From positions 1 to 54,672 of the forward strand of contig JAOALB010000239.1 of the NCBI GenBank assembly GCA_025331125.1: a stretch of DNA of 54,672 nt. The letters are read 5' to 3'. The first letter of the stretch is position 1. The number at the start of each line of letters is the position of its first letter. Shown here piece by piece: positions 12,111 through 23,844 of the stretch. The notes under the pieces are model-generated. The model was not told the DNA's origin. It did no database searches and saw only the letters and a list, made by a program, of their open reading frames with translations. The stretch is from Mycogone perniciosa (lineage: Eukaryota; Ascomycota; Sordariomycetes; Hypocreales; Hypocreaceae). A program made the translations under genes and the position numbers.

Positions 12111-12628
12111 TTCTTTGACAGCCGTTGGCTCATTGGCTGTGTGAAAATGATAGGTCAATTCACTAAGTTTCTTATTGTACCCATCTCTAGCGACTAACTA
12201 TTAGTTTACTGCCCACAGCCCCCATACGAAACGTCATCACCACCCCCTCCTCTTCTCAGACCCCACGCCACTCAACAAGAGAACTTACAGAACCACTGAG
12301 AACATTCCTGTGACGTTCTCAGGGCTTACTAACGGATGAATCAGAAAACGAGTTTTCGACGGATAAACTAGGGCGTTATCCTCAGAAGCCTTAGTGTCAC
12401 TGATTCATGGAAAGCTGTGGTTCAGGTGAAATGTCAGGGAAGCAAAGGAAGTTGGCGAAGTCTATTATCAACCCCCAACCCCCACATCTGCTCCGTCAAC
12501 AGCATATTGCCCGTCTCGACAGTATAGCATCTTGCCCAAGTTTCTACCACGCTGTATGTTATGAAAGCTGAATGTTTTTGATCGGTCTAGCTGACCTTTG
12601 TAGTAATAGCATCTCGACGTCAAGCAAG
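12111..12628. other. Upstream region of the 12.6 kb membrane-protein gene
   Basis: About 500 bp with no coding signal that I can support; probably the promoter and 5' leader of the gene starting at 12629. No clear TATA box was seen. Confidence 0.4.
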
Positions 12629-13555
12629 ATGGAGACTCAAGGGTTCAGAGGTGGGATCAATGTCAGCCTTGCTGTTGCAATGGTTATGGCAGGATTTTTT
12701 TCCATGTCCATTTTCAACGTCATCGACATAAACGTGCAAATCTTCCTGACTTTCCGGAGAAAAACTGGCTTATACTTTTGGAGCCTGCTCATCGCATCAT
12801 GGGGAATTGTCCTCCATTCCGTCGGATTCTTGCTGCAGTACTTCGAGATTTGCAAAATCATCTATCTCGACATCACGATAGTTTCAATTGGGGCTATCTC
12901 GATGTATATTGGCCAATCCCTTGTTCTTTATTCTCGGCTTTACTTAGTCGTTGAAGATAGGAGAAAGCTCCGATGGGTCCTGAGGATGATTATCTCGAGC
13001 TTCTTTCTCTTTAACTTACCCCTTGACACCCTCAATTACTTCGCCAACTCTTCTAATCCACAGCCATTCCTCAAACCATTTCAAATTTACGAGAAAATCA
13101 GTCTCTTTGGCTTCGCAATGCAAGAATGCATCATCTCGGGTCTCTACTTATGGGAAACCCGGAAGATGTTACGGCTCCTGACGCTACAGGGGAATGAAGT
13201 CTCTCGCCGCATAATAAAGCACCTTATCTACGTCAACATCCTAGTAATTCTGATGGATATGACATTAATTGGATGTGAGCTGAGTGGTAATCACAATATA
13301 CAGACTACCTATAAGCCCCTTGTGTACAGCATCAAACTCAAACTGGAGTTCCCCATTTTAAATCAGCTTCGCAACCTGGTCAAGAGAGGTGGCTGCTCTT
13401 GCAGCTGCCCAACGCCTCATATATCATCTACGACAAACGAAGTAAGACCAATCCTAGGGTCCGAGTCGATACAGACAGTTACAAACTCCTCAACCATCAC
13501 CCCCCTTTCTTCAAGAAAGCAACCGAGCGTTGCTCCAAGCCCCATAGAGGTATAA
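12629..13555 (+). CDS. Integral membrane protein, DUF7703-like
   Basis: A single-exon frame. I chose the ATG at 12629 (METQGFRGG), because it has an A at -3 and a G at +4 and directly precedes the first hydrophobic helix; an in-frame ATG at 12572 would add 19 residues. The 308-residue product has about seven hydrophobic segments (first VSLAVAMVMAGFFSMSIFNV, then SLLIASWGIVLHSVGFLL, and others to about residue 245). It then has the conserved-looking KLKLEFPILNQLRNLV and a polar Ser/Thr/Pro-rich cytosolic-type tail with a CSCSCP motif. This layout resembles the fungal membrane protein group annotated DUF7703, whose function is unknown. No stops or RIP damage are seen although the surroundings are decayed. 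The family assignment is from memory. Confidence 0.75.
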   Translation: METQGFRGGINVSLAVAMVMAGFFSMSIFNVIDINVQIFLTFRRKTGLYFWSLLIASWGIVLHSVGFLLQYFEICKIIYLDITIVSIGAISMYIGQSLVLYSRLYLVVEDRRKLRWVLRMIISSFFLFNLPLDTLNYFANSSNPQPFLKPFQIYEKISLFGFAMQECIISGLYLWETRKMLRLLTLQGNEVSRRIIKHLIYVNILVILMDMTLIGCELSGNHNIQTTYKPLVYSIKLKLEFPILNQLRNLVKRGGCSCSCPTPHISSTTNEVRPILGSESIQTVTNSSTITPLSSRKQPSVAPSPIEV

Positions 13556-13599
13556 ACGTTTCAATCCATCCTGGGTGATGGAATTGGAACAGTGGTCCG

Positions 13600-14340
13600 G
13601 GACCGGAAGATGGATGTGGAGTAGTAGCTGTGGGACCTTGGCCCCCCGGCATATGGCAAGATTTAGGTCAGGGACAGAGTTTATCGATTATACCCGTTTA
13701 ACCAGAAGAAACAGACTGGCCCCTTTCCCCGGACCTCATGGCGATCGTGCCCCACCAAGCTACAGATTTAGGTTATAAGTCAAATTGATGCACTCCCCAG
13801 CACATACGGCCATATCCATTTTTACATCACGGGATACTCGCAACAGGGGAGGTTCGGCGAGAATGCGAGTGCCTTTGGCGATTTTCGTAGCAGCGATGAG
13901 GCCATTACTCTTGCCAGGGATGGGTTGAATGGCGTATAGCGACTCGGCGCCGGCGTTTGTTCCATCACAGAAACGCTTGTAGTTGTTTCTGCAACTGAAA
14001 ATAGGACAGACGACAAAGCCGGGCCCAAATAAATTGGAAAGCAGCTTTCACGACATCTAGATTCTCTACATCTATGCTCGCCTGTTAGACATGTCAGCCT
14101 AAGAAGCAATGCCCGTTCATAAATCGATGACGTAGTTGGCTTCAGGATTGAACAACCTCGGGAGTATTTGCTTCGGTCGGCCACTCTCAAATATACTGAT
14201 CGCAAGGGACTACTCCGTAGATGGCCTGATTCTGAAGCTGCTTATTGCGCCACCTCTAAGTTCTAGTTCGCCACCGCTATCGCAAAGGTGTATGCCTTCT
14301 ATGTTGCACAGTGATTTCTTAATCTCAGTTATACATTACG
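13600..14340 (+). pseudogene. Possible decayed gene fragments, unrecognised
   Basis: Plus-strand stretches read as coherent protein but are broken by stops and possible frame changes. Examples are PWPPGIWQDLGQGQSLSIIP near 13640, then YGHIHFYITGYSQQGRFGEN and FRSSDEAITLARDGLNGV with a TAG at about 13939, then LGAGVCSITETLVVVSATE and, after more stops, VGFRIEQPREYLLRSATLK near 14150. No family is recognised. It may be one gene with introns and inactivating stops, or unrelated remnants. The whole call is an inference from codon-like continuity. Confidence 0.35.
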
Positions 14341-15737
14341 AACAACTTGAGATCCCCAAAGGGTGAGATCATGAATTGAACAACCAGATAAATAACTGGG
14401 AGACGTCTAAATCAACATAACGATAATTCGAGGTACTTAATACACAAAACTTGATATAGTCTTCAGCCATCGCGCATATAGAGCTCCCTGAAAATTTCCC
14501 AGTCCCTTAATATATGTAAGTGGCTTCAGCTAGAGAATTTAAAGAAAAAAGAGAGAAAAAGAAAAACTGTTTTAGTTTGAACCAATAATCACCCTCCTCC
14601 TCTTCTAGTCAATATGCGTTCGTTCGTGATGTATCCCGAACAATACACTTCTTTCATCAGTTCGGTTCAGTACCTCCGTAATCAAACTCCTTCATATCGT
14701 TTGTATTCTGATATTATTGATATGGAGATCTAGTTGCTTGATGAAAAGACTGACCTTATGGTGGATGTGTGGCTTGAACTGTCTGGGGGGTTTGGCTGGG
14801 GTGCGAGACTAGCTTGCACCAGCGTGTGTGCTTAGCATGGTCACGCGTGTTAAACAGCCCACGGCGGATTGAAACGAAGGCATCATAAAATTCAAGGTGT
14901 ATTTTTGTGAGTTTTGGAACTATGTGCTACTTTCAAGATACGTCTTTAGGGGAAGGTGTATAATTTCAAGAAGCTATTGCTGTACCTGCGTAAGCGACTT
15001 CGCAAAGCACCTCAGTTTCACACTCGGACAACGCTGCACTTATTAACCTTACCGAGTCGCTGTTGTAGCGGAATGTATAGATAGTTTGAAAGCTCAGCTG
15101 TTGATTGCCAAAGCAGCCAAAGTGAAAGATCGTGTTCTCGCTTTCGCTTTCATGGGCAGGGAATTTAGTAAGTCGTATCCTGATCATTTATTTGACATTT
15201 GGGCATGGGTTACTAGACGGCTCGAATTCGGCCGATGCGACAACATGCTCGGATGGCTGCCGGACTCCGGAGAGATTGCAAGTGCCTTCGCTTCGGGTCT
15301 AGAACTGATCCCTTATCACGGACTCGACTATCGTGGGATTAGGTTTCTTTTATTCCAGTCATAACCAGCAGATTATCGCAAGTGGTCTTCTAAACCTCAT
15401 GTTGTTTGCATTTGCAGCTTTCAGTAAGACGACCATCCCCGGCATTGTACTGTAATTTACCCCAACAATCCAGCATTATTAGCGCATTCCCCTTACTCCA
15501 GAGGTTATAAAACTCCAATTAAATTAAGCACGATATTAATAATCAAAGTACGCTTAGTATGACCGAGCAGCCACTTTAATCTAGAAACTTTCATTTTCTA
15601 CTCGGTTTGTATATAACTCCCTGAACACACTTCATCTACTGCAAAATTTAGCTCGATAATTTTGCCACATTCAATATAGAATCGACCTAAAGCGCCGTAC
15701 TCTACCCACGTAAAGCTACCATAAGGTATTACAGATA
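14341..15737. other. Intergenic region with one unsupported frame
   Basis: An open frame at 15086-15364 (+) contains FSKSYPDHLFDIWAWVTRRL and looks protein-like, but it lacks a convincing start and no family is recognised, so I do not call it a gene. The rest is AT-rich with no feature seen. Confidence 0.35.
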
Positions 15738-16044
15738 TGTCACGACCCGACCATGTGAAGAACCTGGTCACGAGATTACGGTAGAATATCGGATCTCTCA
15801 ACCAATCACAAGGAAGTGATCACCGCGCTAAGGGTGATCGCTCGAACGCTTACTACGCTAGAGTCGTGATCATTAACTTGATCACTGCGGAGTAGCATTG
15901 ATCACAGCAACGCTCACTAAGGAGATCAGTGATCACCTAGATATCTCCTTTGTATATAAGACTGGATAAGTCACGATCATTTAGTATAGTTACTTGGAGA
16001 GTCGTTAACAACTTGTATTCACCAGAACCCAACAGTTCTACAGA
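15738..16044 (+). repeat. Solo or partial LTR of a Gypsy-like retrotransposon
   Basis: Begins with TGTCACGACCCGACC, a start often seen in fungal Gypsy LTRs. Its second half (about 15945-16044) matches about 53800-53909: both read ATATCTCCTTT, a TATA-like tatata, TTTAGTATAGTTACTT, AGTCGTTAAC, CATTCACCAGAACC or ATTCACCAGAACC, and GTTCTACAGA. After GTTCTACAGA this copy departs from the 53.9 kb copy, so its 3' end is missing or replaced. No internal gag/pol region is seen on either side, so it is a solo or broken LTR. The upstream part is rich in TGATCAC words. Confidence 0.75.
15816..15940. promoter_or_regulatory. TGATCAC-word cluster in the LTR U3 region
   Basis: Within about 125 bp there are at least six TGATCA or near-TGATCA words (gtgatcacc, ggtgatcgc, gtgatcatt, ttgatcact, ttgatcaca, agtgatcacc). 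They lie 5' of the LTR's TATA-like region, where LTR enhancers are normally found (established for LTRs in general). A role as a binding-site array is inference. The copy at 53.8 kb keeps the downstream half but shows only a trace (gatcgctatgatcc) of this cluster. Confidence 0.45.
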
Positions 16045-16396
16045 TGTCACGTAACGTGTATTATAGTCAGCAGTCAGCTTCACAACAGCCTCGCGCCCGT
16101 TCCTGGCAGTCTGTTAGAAATCCGTGATTAGGCATCAACCATCCCCTGTAAAAATTCTCTCGCGCTAGCAGCTGTTATGATTTGTTAGCGGAGCGGGGTA
16201 TTTTGCAGGACCTACTGGCCTATCTCTCCGCTAGGCTTATCGGATACTAACAGCGAACAAAGAGGAAGGAATTCGGAACCACCAACACTCTGCCTTGCAA
16301 GAGGCATAGCTGACACATCGTCTCGCAAGCCTCGGCCCGTCCTGAACCATTTCCTAGACCTCATGGTGAGCTTACAGCGTAGACTCTGGCCACTTA
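16045..16396. other. Spacer between LTR and 5S-headed repeat
   Basis: No coding or RNA feature is recognised. It contains the word TTTCCTAGACCTCATGGTG (16349-16367), which recurs almost unchanged at 25683-25701; the meaning is unknown. Confidence 0.4.
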
Positions 16397-16725
16397 TGTG
16401 GCACTATTTTATTGGTTGGGATACACCCTGGCCCTTGTACTGGAGGGGGTGTGAGCCTAATAGCTGGCCATGCCTGTAAATTTTGGGTTGCAAGTACACC
16501 ACCGACGTCGGAGCTGCTGCCGTGTATAAAACGGTGGCAGTGTGAGCTCCGGTTTTTTTTGGCTGGGTCAGGTGACTTAATGCTTAGCGCGGGGTTCATT
16601 GTCCACCAAAAACGGAATCATGTGACTCCAAATTTGGAGTCTTGGGATGCCAAAAATGGAAGACATCAAACTCAAGAAAAGAGCTTGACGGGATCCCGTA
16701 TATTCCAATGGATGTGGTCGTATGT
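16397..16725 (-). repeat. 5S-headed repeat element, copy A (inverted)
   Basis: Read on the minus strand from 16725, the element starts ACATACGACCACATCC and continues to GGGATCCCGTC. This resembles the first 40 or so nucleotides of fungal 5S rRNA, including ACATACGACCA and the GGGATCCCGTC hairpin region. It then departs from 5S and runs about 290 bp to CCAATAAAATAG near 16402. The same sequence occurs in the opposite orientation at 53021-53355. Both contain the perfect 18-bp palindrome GACTCCAAATTTGGAGTC. A TATA-like box (16749-16754, read on minus) lies about 24-29 bp upstream of the head, as in fungal 5S genes. The internal 5S promoter boxes are not evident. Likely a 5S-derived SINE-like repeat or a duplicated chimera. 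Confidence 0.7.
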
Positions 16726-16763
16726 GTCGGTTGGCCTCCCAACTCACATTATATCCGCGGACC

Positions 16764-16870
16764 TATGCATATCAGGTGTTCGCCGGTGGCTATCTGGCAC
16801 TGTAAATCGGCTGAGGGAAACTATCAGTATTGGAGGGCATAGTTCGTCAGACATCAGCAAGAGATATGAA
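16764..16870 (-). pseudogene. Possible strongly diverged 5S rRNA relic
   Basis: On the minus strand, GCCACCGGCGAACACC corresponds to the 3' part of the intact 5S gene at 52825-52944 (ACCACCAGCGAACACC). The sequence before it aligns only loosely. The position matches the 52.9 kb locus, where a full 5S gene lies just upstream of the 5S-headed repeat. It is best read as a 5S copy that decayed after an inverted duplication, with low certainty. Confidence 0.35.
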
Positions 16871-17312
16871 TAGAGATGGAATTCAGACACCCTTTAACCC
16901 TTATAGTGTAAGATAACTACTGACTACACTATCCACAATACGCAACACCTCCCACACAACTATTAGAGACCCTTTTCGCGTAGCTAATTAGCTCTATAAA
17001 CCTTAGAGTTACAGTATAGCCTATATACTTAAAATTAAGTTCAGGGGGGTTTCAAAGTCTTGACATTTCAAAGGCCGTCTTTGTGAAAGAAGATGTTGTT
17101 GATGTTGAAGATATTTGTTGCGTTTCACCTCATTAAGGTTTGTATCAACAATGAAAGTTAAACTGATTATCGCAATAGATTGTTTGTGATCTAGTGACGG
17201 CGGTGCAGGCGGGCTCCAGATATAGTCTCGATAGTAACGGCAGCGTGGAGGGAAGTTACAACTTCGATGGCCTAATGCTTGGCTTTTAGATAGTGGTGGA
17301 CGAACAGATAGG

Positions 17313-18515
17313 CTAGCACACATTTGCGTTTACGCAATCTCTGTAAGCCGTGTAGAGATATACCACAAATGCCTGTCCTTCAGGTGACCCTTGGTTATAT
17401 TTGGCATGATCCTTCCAACCGTATGGGTTAACAGCCGGCGCAAAGGTACTATCCGACCCTTGCCTCTTCGCGAGAGCGTTTCGGTTAGCATCCGCCCAGT
17501 TGATATATTTTTTTGGAAACATGACCGGGTCGTTGACAGCCATTCGATATGCCACGGCTGAGAGAGCGGCAGTTCCAGATATTTCGCCGAACCAGCTCTT
17601 ATCGTTCAGGTAGTTGCGTAGAAGTCCATTATCTAGACCTGAGAGCATGGCACCGTCAAGAATCTCTTTAATCCAGGTCTTCAACTGGGTAGTCTGTGGT
17701 CCCATAAAAGACGAACCAGGCCACTTTTGCAATGTGTGTAGTACCCGCACCATGCCGTAGCTTGCCCAGCCGTTGCCTGTGGACCACAGCCCTGTATCTA
17801 GAGATTGCGGGCCACTAATATGCCGCCAATTAAGATTTTGGCCTTTAAGGACATCACGGTATAGGCCACATTGCCGAACAGTTTCTGTCATTAAAGAGAC
17901 ATCATTCTTTTGGACAGCAAAGTATGCCACTATAGAGTTTTACGCCATTCAGTTAGTTGTGTTTAATTTTTTAAGGGGAATGAAGAGAGAAAATAGTACA
18001 TAAAACTCACAAAAGGGAAACGACATTGCCATGTTATCAGCCCATAGCTCGGCTATATTAGGTCGATGGGAGATTGCGCCATTGCTCCATCTTGGTACAC
18101 CTTTGAGGAGGTAGTCAGCCTGGCGCTGAGAGGCACCGGTATATACAGCATCTGACTGGCCGAGAAGTATAGCAGATACACCGAGCGAGGCCGGATCACC
18201 AGCAGCAGAGTTGCGAACAAAGACCTGAGAGTTGCGTTGGATGAACTGCCTGGCGTAGCTAAGGGCGTATGTTTGAGGGTCGGCCTTAGGGATCTTCCCT
18301 CCAGGGAAAGGGTTAGGACCAAAGACGGATAACTCTGGGTTGTAAAGTTCTAGAAGTGCTTCTGCAGCAGTGCCCCATTCCCATGAATGGGAGGACTTAG
18401 CGATCATAACCTGGGCTGCCTGGTAGACATCGAAGCCAGCGTCAACATCATTAGCGAGGGCGGTGCTGGCGAAATAGCCCAGGAAAAGTGAGAGAGTATT
18501 GTACTTAGAGTGCAT
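17313..18515 (-). CDS. Secreted six-hairpin glycosidase, GH105/YteR-like
   Basis: Two exons: 18515-18011 and 17929-17313. The 81-bp intron (17930-18010) has a GTGAGT donor, a CTAAC branch site and a CTATAG acceptor, and the join restores SFPFLAYFAVQ in frame. The 373-residue product starts with a signal peptide (MHSKYNTLSLFLGYFASTALA). The body has the features of unsaturated rhamnogalacturonyl hydrolase-like proteins (YteR type): RWSNGAISHRPNIAELWADN, which contains the Asp region used in catalysis in the family, followed by PFLAYFAV, then DTGLWSTGNGWASYGMVRVL and WFGEISGTAALSAVAYRM. The family removes unsaturated sugars from pectin fragments or related polysaccharides outside the cell (established for GH105/88). 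The exact substrate is not readable. The frame is intact. Neighbours are repeats, so no cluster context is given. Confidence 0.85.
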
Positions 18516-20691
18516 CTCGGCTCCAATTGTGTGGCGTTCTCGGCGCGTCTACCCAATACAGGGCTGATTGAAGGGCTATTTACAAGAAAGTAGAAGTACC
18601 TCAACAAGGGGTGGCTTATTGTTTATATTTACATGTATCGGCTAGTACCACTAATCGCCTTCTCATGCTCACAGTTGTCAAATTCGGTTTACATTTACGT
18701 ACTAGTATATAGCCTTTTACCCACAATAGGATTCCGAAGTTGTATGAAGAACTTGTCGCCCGGGTTCTACTTGGATGTGGATATCTTGATGTGGAAGCGA
18801 AAGATAGTATGGAAAACATACGAATGAACTCCCTTATTATACTTCGGAGGTACCTACAGTCAGGTGAATATAAGCACTACATGGAAGTTTACACTAAGTT
18901 ACTCGATGTAATACTTTATCCTGTAGCGCTTAGTCAATATAGCAGGTGCTATCTAAGTCTCCGTTGATGGGTCCTCTTGAACCCAACTACTCGTAAAAGG
19001 AAAAGCGAAGTACTTTTATATACGGAGGAGTTGGAATCCATACGGAGTACAAAGTTCTTTTGTTAGTAGTACTAGTATAATGTGGCACATGATTTAACTA
19101 GTTGACTGGCTTCATGTTAGCTCAGCACTATTGTAAGGGCACTGTAGTACTAGTAGCAAATGATGTGGAGTACGGAGTACTGCATCTACGATATGAATAT
19201 TTGTCTAAATACCGACTAATATACGGAGTACGCAGCTCGATAATTAGATTATGGTTATATTTTGCAGACAACAGAAGTGACATGACATCTTTGTAACTAT
19301 CTTTGTAAATAACTGGAACCATGAAACCCTTCTCTAGTCTGTTCTCGTCACGGACGCCAAAATACATTATTCCGCTGCCACTACGGGGCAGTCAGCACAA
19401 GGATGAATAAGTGCATAATGGGCTCAACTAATGGCCAAGGTAGATCCTGCAGGCTCCTCCACTAAGCGCTATTAGGGAGTTAACAAAGCTCCGCCTTGTA
19501 CTCCGTACTCGTAGATCTCCTTGACGGTCATATGCAAGCATCAAGGTAAACCCGATCTCCTTGACGGTTATAAGGTAGCAAGCAGATCACTTGCAGGGGT
19601 TTTAGCCTACCAGACACTAGAAAATTAAAGGTCTCAAAATTAAAATAATGTTTGCCTTCAAGATTATAAACTATTTTCCTTGTATAAAAGTTATAGAGGG
19701 CCCTATAAGCTATTAAACCTAGAGAAAGCAGGAAAAACAATATCTATTGTTACGAGTAGGTATGTAAAGTCTAGCTTGACCCACCCCAACAAGACCTACA
19801 GGGGCACCTGTCAACTTATACTTCGTATCCGGACAGCTTGCGATGTCAGTCGCGCCTATTTCATTGCCAACGCTAAGTCGCTAACTCTCCGGAGTACTAC
19901 AAAGCACTCATCCAGATTAGCACTAATATGAGAATCGCGGACCCTTGCGTCGAGCCGAGATTTCGTGTCCAGCCTCAGCTACAGCCGTCACACGGCCCCC
20001 TGTGCCGTGCCTTGATGCTTACGGATCTCATCTCAATCAGCACAAACGCAACACACGCACCCGTGTGTAATCTCTCTATTCCTTATTCGTTTCAATCTCA
20101 TTCTGTGACGTGTGTGGACTAACTATCTGACCAACGCCTTGGTGACCCCGGGAATTTTGTATTGCAGGGCAATGCCAACACATCACATCATATACATCTC
20201 TTATGTAATATGACATCGTTGCAGGAAATTTTAGCCATTGGAGAAGACTAATAGATGTTGACTATTGGCGGATAGATTATTACCTCGTAAAAATAGGATA
20301 TATACAAGTCAAAGACGAGGAAGTGGGGTGGCAATCGGATAAATTGGGTCGCGGGGCTGGTATATCACCGAAATGAAAAATATCAAGGCTTGCTCTATTC
20401 ATTCCCTTTTATTAGCTCGATCAACTGGAGCGCAAGGGTGACCAAACTGCAAATAGAATAAAACAGTCACCATACGAACCACAGCCATAGGGATGTGTTC
20501 CGAAAGATACTACTTCATAGAAACACCATCTTTATCAACGGCTAAACCAGCATCCTCCGCCCCACAACTCAATGCCATCACCCTGAATAGCCATCTCACC
20601 GACACTAAAGACATGTCTGGGAATTGTCAACCGGATTAGTATACACTATATATGCTACTCCGGTTTGCGCTTCATGCTGATTTTCAGGATG
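18516..20691. other. Intergenic AT-rich region
   Basis: No gene supported; the open frames here are short and motif-free. It contains several TACTCCGTAC-type words (near 19045, 19172, 19225, 19500) and a direct repeat of GATCTCCTTGACGGT at about 19514 and 19556. Confidence 0.45.
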
Positions 20692-21031
20692 TCAACTTAC
20701 AGGCTGAGTCAATTCTCTGTTAGCCAAATTGGTGTATATAGCTAGGCATTGCTCGCCTGACTGATCATATTGAAGACACTTACGGAAGGGTTGGAATTTT
20801 GACATATTTGATCGCAACAGGCACCAGGATCTGCCAAGTTGCAAGGTCCTCCTAGTGGGACACAAACAGGCGGTGGCAATGTCGTTGTCATTAGGGATGT
20901 CGTCGTTGTTGGCGGAGATGTCGTTGTCGTCGTGGGTGGTGATGTTGTTGTTATTGCGGGGGTGGTGGATAACAGGCCGCCGCTGATGCAAGTCCAACAA
21001 TAACGGGTAGAATAGAAATGGCGGCCTTCAT
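20692..21031 (-). pseudogene. Small Cys-rich secreted protein with a frameshift
   Basis: From the ATG at 21031 a clear signal peptide is read (MKAAISILPVIVGLASAAA), then CYPPP. The frame then fails at a run of five C followed by G (about 20973-20980). One base away, the frame continues as a Thr/Pro-rich linker (TTTSPPTTTT repeats) and a short Cys-rich end with CVPLGGPCNLADPGACCDQI and a sixth Cys. An 80-bp intron (20704-20783; GTAAGT, CTAAC, CAG) precedes the last codons PVS and a stop at 20692. Architecture: secreted, mucin-like linker, six-Cys module of small fungal secreted proteins. The break sits in a homopolymer, so it could be a real mutation or a consensus error. Function unknown. Confidence 0.6.
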
Positions 21032-22111
21032 TTTAGCAGCAGGGTAATACTCAGGATGGACGATAAAGGTATTGGGTGTTTCGTGGCGATATCGAGTGAG
21101 CGGATTTCGCGTCTTATATGGATATTTTACAAGTCATGTGGGTGGCTTGACAGAAGATGAATCGCAACCGATGCGCTTTTATTTAGCTCGTAAACTTCAT
21201 CTCCGAGTTGCATTTAAAAAGTAATGTCTTACGCCAAAAAAAAAAAGCTCGTGGCGCTTGCATTAACACCGCTGCTCAGCTGCAAGCAGGACGATACATG
21301 GATTGGCACTGCGAAGTACGAACTATTACTGCGGAAGCTGATTTCATATTACTTCGTACATCTGAAGCAATCACAACTGGACACTCATTGGTATGACTTG
21401 AAGACGGTCTTTTGATATGTGATATACGAAAGCGTTGCCCGTCGCGACTCACTGTGCCTGGCGAGCGCTGTTACAATGCAACACATGTGATTTCACTACC
21501 GGGTTCCTTTTACGATGCATCCAATGGTATCAAATCAGGAGGTAAATAAATACGAGTACGGAGTAGGCTTATTTGAGAACCGCTACTTAGAATGCACCGC
21601 TTCGTTGCTGAGACATACAAAACGGTGAGTGAGGTCCGTTCCCGCGCATAGCGTCAGGTGCCGTAAGGGGGTGGCGCGCGGTTCTTTGGCCGCCAAAAAG
21701 GCAGACATCAACTCCATCTACAACTGCTTTATGTACTCCGACTGTGATGAGGTAAATATTATATCTGAATGGTAAATATTGCATGGATATTTTGAAGGAA
21801 TGCATGAATGCTTGTATGAGGTGTTTGAGCTTACATTGGTGGAGAAACTGTTGTGCCTAAGAGCAACAGTGCATTGATGGAAGAAAAAATGGCCAAGCCT
21901 GGCCACTTAATCTGGTATGGAAGGCATATAGGAAAAGCTATACGGAGCACACGGATTCAGGCTCTTTCAATATCATTGCTACATAATCAATTTTGCTATG
22001 AGACAATCGCCGCTGCCAGCTGCATATACATCGATATGAAGCCGCATCGACCTCGTGTCAAGACAAGGGCAAAAGTGGCCCCTGTCGTCGCTGTCATGAT
22101 GCAGATGGTGA
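21032..22111. other. Intergenic region
   Basis: No gene supported. It holds an 11-base A run near 21236 and TACTCCGTAC-like words near 21555 and 21940. It is presumably shared between the upstream region of the small secreted protein and the 3' side of the MBOAT gene. Confidence 0.45.
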
Positions 22112-23499
22112 TTAAAGCTCACCACCAAAGACAAATTTCAACACTAAACCGCCGATTGCCAGGATTCCCTGCGTAGTTGGCAGTCCAATTTGCTTCACCA
22201 CGCTGACGGGGACCGATGCGTGGAGTTCAGGTGGCATCCTGGAATAATTATACATATACCACGGCGAGGTCAGGCTGAACCAAAAGACCACCCAGACGAA
22301 TCCAACGAGTTTGTGCCACCATGGAGCTGGTTGGTTCTCGTTCCCCTTGCTGGTCAACCGACGCCATAACTCTTGAACCCCATCCTCAATCATGATACCA
22401 ATCGTGAAAGAGCAGAAGAAAGCGAGGGCACCAGACTGGTACCACGGTATTGAAGCCATTGTGTCCAGAATGAGGTGAATAGTACCAGAGATGAGGAACG
22501 CGACGAAAATGTTAAAGTAGCGCTCCAAGAAGGACGGGCGAGGAAGCCGGAGAACGTCTCTTGCGATGAAGTTGCTCCATGAAGTCAACCCCAACCGGCA
22601 TATCTGATGCCAGAATTTGCTAGCGATGGTGTTAGATTAGAGAGATTGACACATTTCGAAGAACATACTGCTTACTTCCAGAACCCACGGATAGTATACG
22701 ATTCCAGTATGCCTCCGAACAGTGGTGGCCACCACTCAGGTGACACCAAACCAAAACTGACTAAAGCCAGTCCTAGAAAACGGTAATAGAGGTCGAGAGA
22801 TAACCTCACCGGCCCTATCCATGCGAATGCGACAGACACGCGACCAATCCACTGTTGAGATGTTGCGCTGAGGTACTTGTATTCCGCACCAGGACCGAAA
22901 AGTTCGGCGTTCACTTCCGGAGGGGTGCCGGCCGCATTAGCATTGATCAAATCCAGTACTAGATATTGCCAGAAAATGATGAGTGACTGGCGGAGGATAA
23001 ACGAGCCTCTACCAGGCCGCACCTTGCTCTGGAGTTGTTTCTTGTCCGCTTGGCTGCTGTAATAGCGCGGAAAGGCCGGGATGTTCTTGCACTGCCATGG
23101 TGTTTCGAAGGCGCGTATGTTGAAAATTAGAATCCCAGTGTGAAATACCCTCTGAAACAAGTTGTCCAATGGCTTATATATGGCACCTTGTAGCTCCTCT
23201 GGGTCAAGACGTGCGATGGCGAGAAGATTTACGCAATGGAGGAGCGAGACCATTGTCGCACCTAGCAGTAGATTCCTGACTGTGAAAAACTTTATGAAAT
23301 AATATATCTCCAGTATAAGTTGCTTGCCAATAAGGAATGTGCAGGGTGCCCAGAGAGTCCGTAGAAGAGACGTCTTGGGAGTCGTGTTGATGAGAATTGC
23401 TGGCGGTACAAAGGCGGCCATGTAAAGGAGCAAGCACGAAGCTGCTCTTGAGGTGTCAAATAGAAGTGACATTGTCACTTCACTCATATCGACACTCAT
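22112..23499 (-). CDS. MBOAT/wax-synthase-like O-acyltransferase
   Basis: Two exons: 23499-22676 and 22619-22112. The 56-bp intron (22620-22675; GTAAGC, TCTAATC, GCTAG) joins RGFW to NKFWHQICRLGLTSWSNF. The ATG at 23499 (MSVDMSEVTMSLLF) is the first Met in the open frame; the in-frame ATGs at 23487 and 23472 are alternatives. The 443-residue protein has about eight hydrophobic segments. FWNKFWHQ and, about 40 residues later, FLISGTIHLILD with a membrane His match the wax-synthase-like branch of membrane-bound O-acyltransferases. Fungal members often acylate terpenoid or other secondary metabolites at the ER (established for the family). No cyclase, P450 or PKS gene is visible nearby, so the substrate is unknown. 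Two strong hairpins lie 260-390 bp upstream. The frame is intact. Confidence 0.8.
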
Positions 23500-23761
23500 A
23501 TTGAGTCCGAAATGCCATTCATGCAAGTGATAGCTTGAGGGAACAGAATTGACAGGATGAACTCGACGGCTTGGTCGGCAATTTATTCTTTAGTGTGCAC
23601 GGAGTACTGCGTACGGAATAGACTCCTACTCCGTTCTCCGTACTCCGAACCAGCACCTAAATTGGGGCGCCACGCGCGGCCTTAAATCCTACTCGTCCGA
23701 CAAAACACAGCCTCCGTTCCTTCAAGATGCCTTCAACGCTCAAGTACGCGTATTCAGTAGA

Positions 23762-23809
23762 TTGACCAAACCGGCGCGAGCACAAGGGCACTCGGGCCGG
23801 TTTGGTCAA
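23762..23809. promoter_or_regulatory. Hairpin 1, perfect 14-bp inverted repeat
   Basis: TTGACCAAACCGGC (23762-23775) is followed by its exact reverse complement GCCGGTTTGGTCAA (23796-23809). CGAG/CTCG inside can extend the stem after a mismatch. It lies about 265 bp upstream of the MBOAT start codon and about 35 bp from a second hairpin. The role is unknown: regulator site, cruciform or small transposon trace. Confidence 0.7.
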
Positions 23810-23844
23810 CGCCGAGTTAGCCTTTTGCTTGATATGAAGAAATG

